A DNA stretch of 64,000 nt from Paenibacillus sabinae T27. Its GTDB lineage: Bacteria > Bacillota > Bacilli > Paenibacillales > Paenibacillaceae. A program made the position numbers and the translations under genes. Shown here one piece after another: positions 15,363 through 24,389 of the stretch; position 1 is the stretch's first letter, and each line of letters starts with the position of its first letter. The stretch lies in assembly GCF_000612505.1 (NCBI RefSeq), contig NZ_CP004078.1, positions 2,705,252 to 2,769,251 on the forward strand, given 5' to 3'. The notes under the pieces were generated by a model that saw nothing but the letters and a program-made list of their open reading frames with translations, did no database searches and was not told the DNA's origin.

Positions 15363-15400
15363 CGGAATCCAGAGGTATTACAACTGGATTCCGTTTTTTT
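15363..15400 (+). terminator. Terminator after the DinB-like gene
   Basis: Perfect 10 bp stem CGGAATCCAG (15363-15372) with CTGGATTCCG (15384-15393), followed by seven T. Confidence 0.88.
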
Positions 15401-15486
15401 ATATTTAACGAGAATATTTGTGCTCAACGTAAAAAGAGGATTGTTTTATCTGTGTTGACTAACCTAGCGAATTGGTTGTATTCTTG

Positions 15487-15503
15487 GTTAGAATGAACGT
15501 TCG
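15487..15503 (+). promoter_or_regulatory. GAACGTTC operator before the broken tetR gene
   Basis: The palindrome GAACGTTC (15495-15502), in the context GAATGAACGTTCGAT, lies upstream of the tetR remnant. A near-identical site, GAACGAACGTTCAAT, stands before the SDR gene (15961-15968), so both look like sites of one TetR repressor. Confidence 0.6.
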
Positions 15504-15531
15504 ATTTTTATAGTGAGAAAGGAGGAGTCGA

Positions 15532-15923
15532 ATGTTTGAGAAATACAACAAGGTACAGCGAGCCGTTTTGGAACATCACTTAACATCCTTATTCGGAAGG
15601 AATTACAGGCGACCTCGATGGCGCTTATCGCAAAGGAATCCGGCGTATCGACAGGAAGAATTTACGACGATGTGAAGAAGGCTGTTTATTCAGGCGGTTG
15701 GTGCGAACCTATGAACAAGTTATACGAAGAAGCAATACAGCAAAAGTTGTTTGTCCCGCTGAATCCGAAAATGATGGTGCAGATGCATTACGGTACTTTT
15801 GTTTACATGTTGAAAGCTCATCTGCACGGTATCTTCGAATTAACCAGCGATAGCGTACACGAAGCAATCCGTTCCTGCTGGAACGCCGTACGTCTCACAG
15901 ATCATGCAGTGACGGAACAATAG
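15532..15923 (+). pseudogene. TetR-family regulator, frameshifted and internally deleted
   Basis: The ATG at 15532 behind AAAGGAGGAG starts a normal TetR helix (MFEKYNKVQRAVLEHHLTSL), then the frame is lost near 15595. The homology resumes in another frame as SMALIAKESGVSTGRIY, the TetR helix-turn-helix. Soon after, the expected middle of the ligand domain is missing, and a tail LNPKMMVQMHYGTFVYMLKAHLHGIFELTSDS, typical of the C-terminus, follows. About half the ligand domain is lost, so the protein is almost certainly inactive while its two operators persist. Confidence 0.8.
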
Positions 15924-15956
15924 GCTCGCTCGAGCAAGCCCTTTTTACAATCACCA

Positions 15957-15972
15957 GAACGAACGTTCAATC
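15957..15972 (+). promoter_or_regulatory. GAACGTTC operator before the SDR gene
   Basis: GAACGTTC at 15961-15968, with flanks shared with 15491-15505. It stands about 30 bp before the SDR start codon. Confidence 0.58.
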
Positions 15973-15999
15973 TATTTCGAAGATATGGAGGTTTTGAAA

Positions 16000-16737
16000 A
16001 TGAAAAACAAAATAGCCTTAGTGGTAGGTGCAACAAGTGGTATAGGTAAATCGACTGCAGTGATATTAGCATCCAAGGGAGCTAAGGTTATCATCGCAGC
16101 CCGCCGTGAAGAGAAGGGACAACAAGTTGTGGACGAAATTCGCGCTCTGGGTGGAGAAGCCGTTTTCTTGAAGATGGATGTTGCGAGTGAAGAAAGCATA
16201 CGCGATGGCATTCAGTGGATCGTTGATCATTATGGAAGGTTGGATTTAGCTGTAAATAGCGCAGGGATAAGTAAAACACCTGCTCCTTTGGTTGAAACCG
16301 ATACAAAGGATCTCCAAGATGCGTTTCAAACGAATGTTATAGGCTTGTTTGCCTGTATGAAATACGAAGTCCGACAAATGCTGAAAACAGGAGGCGGAGC
16401 CATTGTGAATGTTTCCTCCATTGCTGGAATTAGACCTACCAATCTTTCTAGTGCTTATAGTGCATCAAAATTCGCTGTTGAGGCTTTAACTAAAGTAGCT
16501 GCCAAAGAAATGGCTAATCAGAATATTCGAATTAATTCCATCGCACCTGGCCCAACCAAATCTGAAATTACGGAAGGACTTGGAGATGCAATGATTGAAA
16601 AATTTTCGCAAATGATTCCAATGAAAAGAATCGCTGAATCAGAAGAAATTGCCAAAGGCATAGTCTTCCTACTCTCAGAAGAAGCATCTTTCACAGTTGG
16701 CACAACATTAGTTATGGATGGCGGCTTTATTATTTAA
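16000..16737 (+). CDS. SDR-family oxidoreductase
   Basis: 245 residues from the ATG at 16000; GGAGG lies 9 nt upstream, and the ATG at 15985 overlaps that site and is rejected. It has GATSGIG (residues 9-15), AARREE after beta-2 (arginine pair suggests NADP(H)), NSAGIS, then SSIAGIRPTNLSSAYSASK with the Ser-Tyr-Lys triad. It is a classical SDR of the glucose/3-oxoacyl reductase type, substrate unknown. It is probably the former target of the broken TetR regulator, hence perhaps constitutive now. Confidence 0.85.
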   Translation: MKNKIALVVGATSGIGKSTAVILASKGAKVIIAARREEKGQQVVDEIRALGGEAVFLKMDVASEESIRDGIQWIVDHYGRLDLAVNSAGISKTPAPLVETDTKDLQDAFQTNVIGLFACMKYEVRQMLKTGGGAIVNVSSIAGIRPTNLSSAYSASKFAVEALTKVAAKEMANQNIRINSIAPGPTKSEITEGLGDAMIEKFSQMIPMKRIAESEEIAKGIVFLLSEEASFTVGTTLVMDGGFII

Positions 16738-16767
16738 GCTGTTTTAATCAAAATCATTGATTTGGAG

Positions 16768-16789
16768 CCGCGCACTGCGCGGTTTTTTT
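16768..16789 (+). terminator. Terminator after the SDR gene
   Basis: Stem CCGCGC (16768-16773) with GCGCGG (16777-16782), loop ACT, then seven T. Confidence 0.85.
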
Positions 16790-16982
16790 ATAGGAAACCA
16801 GTTCATGTCCTTCGACAGTATGAGATGAGGTTGTGGTATGAACTTAAATCAATGGTAAACCACGCTTAGTCATAACGATAATGCGTCTTAAAGTATAATA
16901 ATAATATTTACTTACGCACTAATTTATGTTATATTTCTCCCTGACGCCGGCGTTTGCATTTTTTAAAAGGAGGAAATTGCCT

Positions 16983-18071
16983 ATGAGCAACACGATGAAG
17001 GCATGGCAAATCGAAGGATTCAGCAGCGGATTACAACTCAAGGAAGTTCCGAAGCCGGAAGTACGTCCGGGAAGTGTGCTGGTCCGAATCGAAGCTTCGT
17101 CGCTGATGTCGTATCTGAAAGAATATGTCGAAGGCAAGCTCCCGACCTATTTGCCGCCGAAAGGCTGGTTCACTCCCGGAGGGAACGGCTTCGGGGTTAT
17201 CGAGGCCGTCGGTCCCGACGTATGGCATTTGAAGCCGGGGCAGCGTGTCATTTTATCCTCGCATCTGGTCTCGGGCGAAAATGTCCCTGAAAAAGGGCAA
17301 ATTTTGATGGGTGTCACCCATTTCGGCGGTATAGGTGAACAAATGCAGGCCGATTGGGCCGACGGGACCCTTGCCGAATATGCGCTGTTCCCGGTTATGG
17401 CGGTCACTCCTGTAGAAGGATTGGACCCTATTGCTCCGGAGCAGTTCGCCGTCTTCAGCCGCTGCGTCGTACCATACGGCGGACTCGTGCGAGGCCGATT
17501 GGCGGCGGGTGAAACGGTCGTCGTCACCGGCGCGACCGGGGCTTACGGAACGGCGGCGGTGCTTGTAGCGCTGGCCATGGGAGCGGGCAAAGTCGTCGCA
17601 GCCGGTCGCAACACCACGTCGCTCGAGATGCTGGCTCAAGCTGCCGGCAGCCGGGTTACAGCCGTGGCGCTCAGCGGCGACGTCCAGAAGGATGGTGAAG
17701 CCCTACGCGAAGCGGCGGGGGGCGAAGCCGACATGGCATTCGATATGATCGGCCAGGCCGGAGACCCGAACGCGACGCTGGCGGCACTCGGGAGCCTGCG
17801 GCAGCGTGGACGGCTCGTGCTGATGGGCAGCATGACCTCGCCTTTGCCTGTCAACTACATGCAAATGATGTTCAACAGCCTGGAGATCATCGGCCACTTC
17901 ATGTACGATGCCGACGCCCATCTCAAGCTGCTGAATTTGCTGAGAAGCGGACAACTTGACATGAGCCCGATCGCAGCGAAAGTATATTCGCTCAAGGATT
18001 TGCCTGAAGCGATGGAAGCCGCCGCGGCGGCAAGTAATCTCGAATGCGTCGTTATACGCCACGATATGTAA
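16983..18071 (+). CDS. Zinc-independent MDR quinone oxidoreductase / alcohol dehydrogenase-like
   Basis: 362 residues from 16983, behind AAAGGAGG. It is a medium-chain dehydrogenase/reductase: N-terminal GroES-like domain (VLVRIEASSLMSYLKE), Rossmann motif VVVTGATGAYGTAAV near residue 178, and a C-terminal return to the catalytic domain. The cysteine/histidine zinc ligands of true alcohol dehydrogenases are absent, so it fits the quinone oxidoreductase branch using NAD(P)H. It is followed 39 bp later by a VOC gene and then an MFS exporter, suggesting a detoxification set. Confidence 0.83.
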   Translation: MSNTMKAWQIEGFSSGLQLKEVPKPEVRPGSVLVRIEASSLMSYLKEYVEGKLPTYLPPKGWFTPGGNGFGVIEAVGPDVWHLKPGQRVILSSHLVSGENVPEKGQILMGVTHFGGIGEQMQADWADGTLAEYALFPVMAVTPVEGLDPIAPEQFAVFSRCVVPYGGLVRGRLAAGETVVVTGATGAYGTAAVLVALAMGAGKVVAAGRNTTSLEMLAQAAGSRVTAVALSGDVQKDGEALREAAGGEADMAFDMIGQAGDPNATLAALGSLRQRGRLVLMGSMTSPLPVNYMQMMFNSLEIIGHFMYDADAHLKLLNLLRSGQLDMSPIAAKVYSLKDLPEAMEAAAAASNLECVVIRHDM

Positions 18072-18109
18072 TTTACACGATAAGTAATTTATTGGAGAGG
18101 ATGAATGTT

Positions 18110-18478
18110 ATGCTCGTGACGGACCGAATACTTCGCCTTTATACCGACAAAGAGAAATTCGAAAGCACGATCGCCTTCTACGAGAATATTCAAGGCATTG
18201 ACTGTGAGATGCGCTTCAATATTGCCGAACGGGACATTCAAGGCGCGAAAATCGGCGGCGTTCTTATTTTGTCCGGCGAAAAGGAGTCGCTTGACCCGGT
18301 TCGCGATATCCAGGCTATCTTTTACGTTGATTCTCTTGGCGAGTTCGAGCCGTGGCTGAAGGAGAACGGGGCGGAAATTGTGCACGGCCCGCACTCGAAC
18401 GCGTTCGGCAAAAACATGATGGTTCGGAATCCCGACGGACTGTTGGTGGAGTATTTCGAGGCTAAAACGGACAAGTGA
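18110..18478 (+). CDS. VOC-family (glyoxalase/bleomycin-resistance fold) protein
   Basis: 122 residues from the ATG at 18110 (GGAGAGG is 9 nt upstream); ATGs further upstream overlap the previous gene. It has a single vicinal-oxygen-chelate domain: IAFYENIQGI...CEMRF in the first module and VHGPHSNAFGKNMMVRNPDGLLVEYFEA in the second, with the family NPDG turn and final Glu metal ligand. Function could be a lyase/dioxygenase or a drug-binding protein; no way to decide here. Confidence 0.8.
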   Translation: MLVTDRILRLYTDKEKFESTIAFYENIQGIDCEMRFNIAERDIQGAKIGGVLILSGEKESLDPVRDIQAIFYVDSLGEFEPWLKENGAEIVHGPHSNAFGKNMMVRNPDGLLVEYFEAKTDK

Positions 18479-18582
18479 CTTTAAACGAAGCTTGCCGCGG
18501 TGCGCGCCTCCTCAGGCGCGTGCTGCTGGCATTTTGGCCCCGAAGACTTGCCCAGATATGAGAGGAAGAGGGTGAGTGAAAC

Positions 18583-19995
18583 ATGAATGACCAACTCGCG
18601 GCTTCCCATTCAAACAATCGCCTAAAGAGGGATTTAACCGTCAGAAAAATGACCGGCATCGTCGCCATGGCGGCAATGCTGAATCCCCTAAACTCGTCGA
18701 TGATCTCGGTTGCGCTCCTGAAAATTGCTTCCTATTATCAGATTTCGATCGCGCAGACGTCCTGGCTGATTTTAGGTTATTTCCTGATGACGGCCATCGG
18801 CCAGCCGGTTATGGGCAAGCTTGCCGATCTGTACGGGCCCCGCCGCATTTTCAGCGCCGGGCTCATTTTCGTTGCCTTGTTCAGCCTGCTTTCCGTTTGG
18901 GCGCCGTCGTTCGGGTGGCTGATAGCCCTGCGCATTTTGCAGTCGTTTAGCAATACGACGTTATTTCCGGCAGGGATGGCAATGCTTCAAGCTTCTGCGG
19001 CCGCAGCCGGGACGAATGACGGGAAAATTCCCGTTTCGGCTACAGGGATGATTTCCTTCACGAACAACATTACGGCGGCGCTCGGCCCGGTCATCGGCGG
19101 TTTTCTTGTATATTTCATCGATTGGCGGTCCATTTTCTGGATTAATGTGCCTATTGTAATGCTGATTATGGCTTTATTCCGCCTTTGGATTCCCCGAGAA
19201 CAATCCTCGGCCGCCACTGACCGGAGTATGGCAGTCTGGCGGATCCAGCTTGATATTCCGGGCATTCTGCTATTTAGCAGTACGCTTTTCGGGCTCATGT
19301 ACTTTCTGCAGTCCATGAAGAACGGCCCGATTTGGTGGATGCTTATTGCTGCCGCGTCTTCGTTTAGCGTGCTGATCGGCTACGAATTGCGCAGTGAGAA
19401 CCCGTTTATCAATGTGAGGTTTCTGAAGTCTAATTTGAAACTATTGATGGTGTATGTGCAGTACGCAGGTACAAGTTTTGTGTATTACTGTATCCTCTAT
19501 GGGTTGCCTTTGTGGCTGCAGCAGCTGCGGGGATATTCGGCGAAGGAGACGGGGCTTATTCTGCTGCCGCTGCTGGTTTCCGGAATCGTAGCGACGCAGG
19601 TGGCGGTCCCCATCATTTCCCGCTACACGTACAGAAGATCGATCGTCATCGGGTACATGTTTCTGGTCCTTGGCACAGCGCTGCTGCTGCTCGTAAAATC
19701 AGATACCACATTAACTTGGCTGCTGGCCGTTCTCGCGATTCTTGGCATCCCGAACGGCCTTGCCAATGTTGGCTGGCAGACGGCTCTGTTCACGCTTGCC
19801 AAACCGGGGGAGACAGGCGCGGCGTCCGGGTTATTCCTTACCTTCCGCTCTTTGGGGAGCATTTTAGCGACGAGCCTGATCGGCGCCGTCTTCAGCGGCA
19901 AGGCAACGACGGGCAGCCTCAATGAAGTCGCCGCCGTTATTTTTGCCGCTAGTCTCATCATGGCTGCGACGAGCTTCAGCCGCAAGCTTGTTTGA
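18583..19995 (+). CDS. MFS multidrug exporter, DHA2-like (14 TMS)
   Basis: A 470-residue transporter with about 14 hydrophobic segments. Motif A is GKLADLYGPRRIF (about residues 80-92), and the antiporter motif C region is FTNNITAALGPVIGGFLVYF near 160. This is the EmrB/QacA family of proton-coupled drug exporters. GAGGAAGAGGGTGAG precedes the start. It is convergent with the PaaX-type regulator at 20021. Confidence 0.87.
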   Translation: MNDQLAASHSNNRLKRDLTVRKMTGIVAMAAMLNPLNSSMISVALLKIASYYQISIAQTSWLILGYFLMTAIGQPVMGKLADLYGPRRIFSAGLIFVALFSLLSVWAPSFGWLIALRILQSFSNTTLFPAGMAMLQASAAAAGTNDGKIPVSATGMISFTNNITAALGPVIGGFLVYFIDWRSIFWINVPIVMLIMALFRLWIPREQSSAATDRSMAVWRIQLDIPGILLFSSTLFGLMYFLQSMKNGPIWWMLIAAASSFSVLIGYELRSENPFINVRFLKSNLKLLMVYVQYAGTSFVYYCILYGLPLWLQQLRGYSAKETGLILLPLLVSGIVATQVAVPIISRYTYRRSIVIGYMFLVLGTALLLLVKSDTTLTWLLAVLAILGIPNGLANVGWQTALFTLAKPGETGAASGLFLTFRSLGSILATSLIGAVFSGKATTGSLNEVAAVIFAASLIMAATSFSRKLV

Positions 19996-20020
19996 CAGCT
20001 TAAGCCGTCATTGTCGATAT

Positions 20021-20827
20021 TCAGTCCGTCGAAACAATCAGGGAATACAACTCTTTGTCGCTTTGGAGCAGGGGAGCGAGCTTATGGCCGATATAAAAGT
20101 GATACAACTCCCGAGCCTTCGGCATTTTCCAATCGTCCGGCAGCAACTCTTTCGGCAGGAATGGGTCTTCCAGCAAAATTTCACCGAACGCCTCTCCGGC
20201 CTCCAAAATGAGCAGCAGGACATCCCACGGCATAAGCTCCGCGCTGTTCTCTATGAAAGCCGACGATTCTTTGATCTTGTCGTTGATCCACCCGATAAAC
20301 CAGGCGTATTTCTCGTTCAGCGTCTGGACGGGCCAAATCCGTTCCGCGTCGATCGCCGTAATCGGACCGTGCCGCAGCTCGCCGATTGCAGTGCGAATCC
20401 ATGATTCGTCCAAGCCGAACTGCGCAGCCAACTCGAGCACGGCGTTCTCGCGATTGAACGGGCACACGAAGACGCCGTCGAATAAGAGCCCGTAACCGAT
20501 TTGCATAAGCTCGCGGCGGAACGAATTCCGCATCGAACGATGCTGCTCGGGAATGCTGAACATGACGAAATGCCAGCGCTCGTCCCACAACGTATCCATG
20601 CCGGAAAATTTCAGCTGCAGGCTCTCGATAACCCGTGCGCCTGCTTCCGCCAAATTATATTTCCGGTCTTCGGCCACGATGTAGCCTTTCTTCTTTAAGG
20701 AAGAGAGCGTATTGCGAATAACCTGTTCGGATTTGCCGCGACCCTTGAAGATCCGAATAAACTCGGAGGTCGAAATGGCTCGCCGATGCAGGAGCATGTA
20801 CAGGATTTGTTTTTCTAAGGACAGCAT
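20021..20827 (-). CDS. PaaX-family transcriptional regulator
   Basis: 268 residues from the ATG at 20827, behind GAGGTG; the longer start at 20890 is unlikely. The N-terminal winged helix (STSEFIRIFKGRGKSEQVIRNTLSSLKKKGYI) is followed by the PaaX core WDERWHFVMFSIPEQHRSMRNSFRRELMQIGYG and a C-terminal domain that includes the FHIGH-like FYIGHKLAPLL. Family members repress catabolic or efflux genes and respond to acyl-CoA or related ligands. It sits between two MFS genes and is divergent from the one at 21027, its most likely target. Confidence 0.85.
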   Translation of the reverse strand: MLSLEKQILYMLLHRRAISTSEFIRIFKGRGKSEQVIRNTLSSLKKKGYIVAEDRKYNLAEAGARVIESLQLKFSGMDTLWDERWHFVMFSIPEQHRSMRNSFRRELMQIGYGLLFDGVFVCPFNRENAVLELAAQFGLDESWIRTAIGELRHGPITAIDAERIWPVQTLNEKYAWFIGWINDKIKESSAFIENSAELMPWDVLLLILEAGEAFGEILLEDPFLPKELLPDDWKMPKARELYHFYIGHKLAPLLQSDKELYSLIVSTD

Positions 20828-21026
20828 GACAGCACCTCGTTCCCTATGGCATTCGCCCTTCATTATAAAGATTACGGTAAAGGGAAGCAAACCATTTTAT
20901 AATAAAAATATTTTCCTGCACATCGTTTCAAGTTATATTTTGCGGCGATATCTTGGAAGTGCGGCGGATGTCCCTGTGAGAGAATAAGCCGCAATCCTTT
21001 TGAACGAAGAAAGGAGAGAACCGCTA

Positions 21027-22172
21027 ATGAAGAGCATCTTAAGCTTATATTTTCTGATTGCATTCGTAATAGGTACGGATACGTTTCTGGTCTCGCCGCT
21101 TCTGCCGACGCTTCGGCAGCAGTTTCATATCAGCGTCGAAGCATCGGGCTGGATGGTCGGGGCGTATGCGCTGGGCTACGCATTGTTTGCGCTTATTGCG
21201 GGGCCGGTGTCGGACGGTTTGAACAGGAAAAAGATCATGCTGTTTGGTATCCTCGGTTTTGCGGTTTCCACCTTCCTGTGCGGCCTGGCGTGGAACTTCT
21301 GGTCGATGTTTGCGTTTCGGGCGCTGGCCGGCATTTTTGCGGCGTTCACGTCTCCGCAGGTGTGGGCGACGATTCCGATTCTAGTTCCCGCCCCGAAGGT
21401 GACGAAATCGATGGGCATCGTATCGGCCGGTTTCGCCGTCTCGCAGACGGTCGGTGTGCCAATTGGCAGCTACTTGGCCGAGCATTCCTGGAAGATGCCG
21501 TTTTTTATTATCGGGGGAATCGCTTTTGCGCTGTTCGCGTTGATTTTATGGATCGTCCCCCAATTTAAGCCTGCGACTGCCGGCAAGCAGCCTTCCATAT
21601 TGGATCGTTATGCCGAGCTGCTCGGCGCAAATGGGGCGAAAGGGTCCTATCTGGCCTATTTCGCGATTTTGACGGGCGCCTTAGCCGTATTCACGTTTAT
21701 CGGTAACTGGCTCACGGACAAGTTCGGCATGAACGTGTCGGAGATCGGTCATGTGTTCATTTTCATGGGCCTTGGCAACTTGATCGGCAGTTTTGTCGGC
21801 GGCCATGCGGCGGCGAGACTCGGCGGACGAACCGTGCTGCTCAGCGGGATCGGCATCATGGCGGTGCTTTATTTGCTGCTCAACCTCGCAGCGTCGCCGT
21901 TGCTGGTGCATTTGTGCTTCTTCGTCTTGTATCTAGTCTTCGGGACAATATTCCCCCTCATGATGGCGCTGTTACAGACGCTGTCTACCACCGCCCGGGG
22001 GACGATCGCAGCTCTATCGAACGGGGTCCTCTACGCCGCAACGACCGCCGGGGCCTATATCGCCGGAATTTTGTACGCGCAGTTGAACGGATTTTTCGGC
22101 GTGACGGTCTTTGCGGCACTGTGCTGCGCGTTATCCATCGGGCTGTGGGCTAAAAGTCAGCCAAAAACCTAA
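21027..22172 (+). CDS. MFS transporter, DHA1-like (12 TMS)
   Basis: 381 residues from the ATG at 21027, behind AAAGGAGAG (an upstream TTG at 21000 is rejected). Twelve hydrophobic segments; motif A is GPVSDGLNRKKIM (residues about 61-73), and the motif C region is GFAVSQTVGVPIGSYLAEHSWKMPFF. It resembles the AraJ/Bcr/YdhP group of sugar or drug exporters. Divergent from PaaX; a MerR gene follows after 29 bp. Confidence 0.87.
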   Translation: MKSILSLYFLIAFVIGTDTFLVSPLLPTLRQQFHISVEASGWMVGAYALGYALFALIAGPVSDGLNRKKIMLFGILGFAVSTFLCGLAWNFWSMFAFRALAGIFAAFTSPQVWATIPILVPAPKVTKSMGIVSAGFAVSQTVGVPIGSYLAEHSWKMPFFIIGGIAFALFALILWIVPQFKPATAGKQPSILDRYAELLGANGAKGSYLAYFAILTGALAVFTFIGNWLTDKFGMNVSEIGHVFIFMGLGNLIGSFVGGHAAARLGGRTVLLSGIGIMAVLYLLLNLAASPLLVHLCFFVLYLVFGTIFPLMMALLQTLSTTARGTIAALSNGVLYAATTAGAYIAGILYAQLNGFFGVTVFAALCCALSIGLWAKSQPKT

Positions 22173-22201
22173 AAAATCTGCTTGGAATGGAGGAAATGAT
22201 G

Positions 22202-22609
22202 ATGTATTCCGTGAGTCAGATTTCACTAATGAGCGGTTTACCTGCGTCGACGATAAGATTTTACGAAAAGGAAGGAATTATCCCAAACGTAAATCGCAAT
22301 ACGAGCGGAAGAAGACAATATTCAGATGAAGATTTATTATTACTGGAATTAGTGGTTTGCTTGAAAGACACGGGTATGATGATTGAAGAAATTAAAAAAT
22401 ACACCCATCTAATCGTGCAAGGAAATGAAACAATAGGGCAAAGAAGAGAGATTTTACTGGCACATAAAAAGAATGTTGAACAACAATTGATGCGGATGAG
22501 AGAGAATTTGAAACAACTGAATCAAAAAATTGCGGTTTATGATGGATTAGTTACAGCTGAAAAAAATCTCGACACACTCAGAAAATTAAGTTTTAATAGC
22601 TTGACTTAA
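22202..22609 (+). CDS. MerR-family regulator
   Basis: About 135 residues. Three consecutive ATG codons (22196, 22199, 22202) follow GGAGG; 22202 has the best spacing. The N-terminus YSVSQISLMSGLPASTIRFYEKEGIIP is the MerR helix-turn-helix and wing, followed by GRRQYSDEDLLLLELVVCLKDTGMMIEEIKKY and a coiled-coil tail. It lacks effector cysteines, so it is of the organic-ligand or TipA/YyaN-like type. It likely acts on the 19 bp-spacer promoter that overlaps its own stop codon. Confidence 0.88.
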   Translation: MYSVSQISLMSGLPASTIRFYEKEGIIPNVNRNTSGRRQYSDEDLLLLELVVCLKDTGMMIEEIKKYTHLIVQGNETIGQRREILLAHKKNVEQQLMRMRENLKQLNQKIAVYDGLVTAEKNLDTLRKLSFNSLT

Positions 22610-22631
22610 ACTTAACTTTAAGTTGTATCGT
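22601..22631 (+). promoter_or_regulatory. MerR-type promoter overlapping the merR stop codon
   Basis: TTGACT (22601-22606), 19 bp spacer, TATCGT (22626-22631). The spacer contains the near-perfect dyad AACTTAAC/TTTAAGTT. An over-long 19 bp spacer with a central dyad is characteristic of promoters activated by MerR proteins through DNA distortion. It would drive the EthD-domain gene at 22714. Confidence 0.68.
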
Positions 22632-22713
22632 ATAGGTAACAACTTAAGGGGTTACTTTCCTTGAGTTTTGACATACTCGCACAAACCTTTAGAAAATGGA
22701 AGGTGAAGAACTG

Positions 22714-23046
22714 ATGTTCACGATGATGACTGTAATTCGGAAGAAACCTGAGATTTCAACCGAAGATTTTCGGCACTTCATGGAATTTGACTACGGACCG
22801 ACCTATGTCGGGCTTCCCGAGACGAGGGAGTACATCCAGCACTACCTATCGGACGTTATGACCGATGGAGCAGAGCTTCCAATCGACGCGATCGTCCAGA
22901 TCAGCTTCGATTCTAAGGAAGAGATGATGAAGGCTTTACAGGCCGACAGCTACAAGAAGGCTGCCAAGATGCGCGAAGAGTACATGAGAGAAACCTCGGT
23001 AGGTATTCACTCCGCGGTCGTCGAGAAGACGCTGAAGTTGGTCTAG
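22714..23046 (+). CDS. EthD-domain small protein
   Basis: 110 residues from the ATG at 22714, behind GGAAGGTG. FTMMTVIRKKPEISTEDFRHFMEFDYGP is the EthD pattern, a dimeric alpha/beta barrel of about 100 residues related to small monooxygenases and dehydratases of polyketide and ether-degradation pathways. A second EthD gene is at 49761. Controlled probably by the MerR protein before it. Confidence 0.78.
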   Translation: MFTMMTVIRKKPEISTEDFRHFMEFDYGPTYVGLPETREYIQHYLSDVMTDGAELPIDAIVQISFDSKEEMMKALQADSYKKAAKMREEYMRETSVGIHSAVVEKTLKLV

Positions 23047-23164
23047 CTGAAAACGATCTTTTACGAGGCCTGGACAAGCGATAGCACAGGCCACAAGGAA
23101 GCTGGGAACATATGTATTCTGACACCTGCGACCATGAATGCGGACATTTTACTCTTAGCGTTAG

Positions 23165-23191
23165 CCCGGGGAATTTCTTCCCCGGGTTTTT
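23165..23191 (+). terminator. Terminator after the EthD gene
   Basis: Perfect 9 bp stem CCCGGGGAA (23165-23173) with TTCCCCGGG (23178-23186), followed by TTTTT. Confidence 0.9.
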
Positions 23192-23236
23192 GATGTGGCT
23201 ACATACCATGATTTCGAATGCAAAAGCGTTTAACCA

Positions 23237-24232
23237 TTATAGATGAAGCAAAATTTTACCTTTGGCTTTTCCTTGATCCAGCGATCGATGAGCGGCAGGA
23301 CTTTCAGACAAATGGAAGGTTTGATAGATCTGCGGTTTGATTAAGCCATCCGCTAAATAATGGAATAATTGCTTGAGTGCTTGATCGTACTGATCATAAT
23401 TTTGGTCATATTGCGAATAAACGGAGTATACCCTTACCGCAATGCTTTTGGTAATGAATCGGGAATAGATTTCTTCCAATGCTCCTGCGGGCAATCCATT
23501 CAGTGTCCCAAAGACGATAATTTGTCCGAAAGTTGCGAGGATCTCGGCATCGCGCATAATCGTCTGACCGGATGTAGCATTGAAGGATACATGAACGCCC
23601 TCGCCGTTAGTGATCTCCATTATTCTCTCCACTACATTTTCTGTTTTGTAATTGATGCCGTAATTTGCCCCTTGCTGCTTAATGTATGCCTTCTTTTCGT
23701 CAGATCCGACGAGTCCGATAATCCTTACACCCGTAAGCTTTGCTAGTTGGATTAAAGCTGTGCCAACACCTCCAGCGGCGGGATGGACAAGAATGGTTTG
23801 TCCGCGTTTTACAGCTCCGATATGATGCAGCATATCGTAGGCCGTAAAATAATTAACCGGAAGGACCGCCGCTTCATCTAAAGGTACCTGGGATGGAACC
23901 GGGGTCACATGGGCCGCTTCGCCAACCACATATTCCGTATAACAGCCGACTCCTTGTTTACCGAAGAAAACGACAGGGTCGCCAGGTTTTACATGTTCTA
24001 CATCGGATCCTGTCGCCTCAACGATCCCGGAACACTCCACGCCAGGGATCATAGGAAACTCCGGCATAACAATAGGAGGCAGGCTGCCGGAACGAATCAA
24101 GGAATCGACAAAGTTGACACCTATAAACTTAACGCGAATCAGCACTTCATTGCTTTTGGGCGACGGCAATGGAACGTCTTCGTATGTCAGAACCGAATAT
24201 GATCCCGTTTGACGAATTTGAATAGCTTTCAT
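23237..24232 (-). CDS. NADPH:quinone oxidoreductase (MDR superfamily)
   Basis: 331 residues from the ATG at 24232 (minus strand), behind GGAGAG; a much longer open frame upstream is an antisense shadow of an NTF2-like fragment. MKAIQIRQTGSYSVLTYEDVPLP is the usual start, then GVNFVDSLIRSG, VECSGIVEATG, and the Rossmann motif HPAAGGVGTALIQLAK near residue 146. There are no zinc ligands. Likely a one- or two-electron quinone reductase of the Qor type. The sequence just upstream of its start is a recombination junction, so its original promoter may have been lost. Confidence 0.87.
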   Translation of the reverse strand: MKAIQIRQTGSYSVLTYEDVPLPSPKSNEVLIRVKFIGVNFVDSLIRSGSLPPIVMPEFPMIPGVECSGIVEATGSDVEHVKPGDPVVFFGKQGVGCYTEYVVGEAAHVTPVPSQVPLDEAAVLPVNYFTAYDMLHHIGAVKRGQTILVHPAAGGVGTALIQLAKLTGVRIIGLVGSDEKKAYIKQQGANYGINYKTENVVERIMEITNGEGVHVSFNATSGQTIMRDAEILATFGQIIVFGTLNGLPAGALEEIYSRFITKSIAVRVYSVYSQYDQNYDQYDQALKQLFHYLADGLIKPQIYQTFHLSESPAAHRSLDQGKAKGKILLHL

Positions 24233-24250
24233 GTATTGCTCTCCACTCCC

Positions 24251-24389
24251 AAGGCATGGGTTGAATTGTGGGATGAGAAAAGGGTGCTGGAGTTCCCTTA
24301 CGGTCCTGCCGGTTTCCCGGAAAAGAAGGAAGGCAAGGCGGATCTTTACGATTACATGCAGAACTTTCCGAAGCACTTCCAAGTCCAGT
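24251..24389 (+). repeat. Direct repeat copy 1 (139 bp)
   Basis: Aligns without gaps to 24787-24925 with 10 mismatches by eye (about 93 percent identical). Most differences are at third codon positions, so this is a diverged gene duplication rather than an assembly artefact. Confidence 0.85.
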
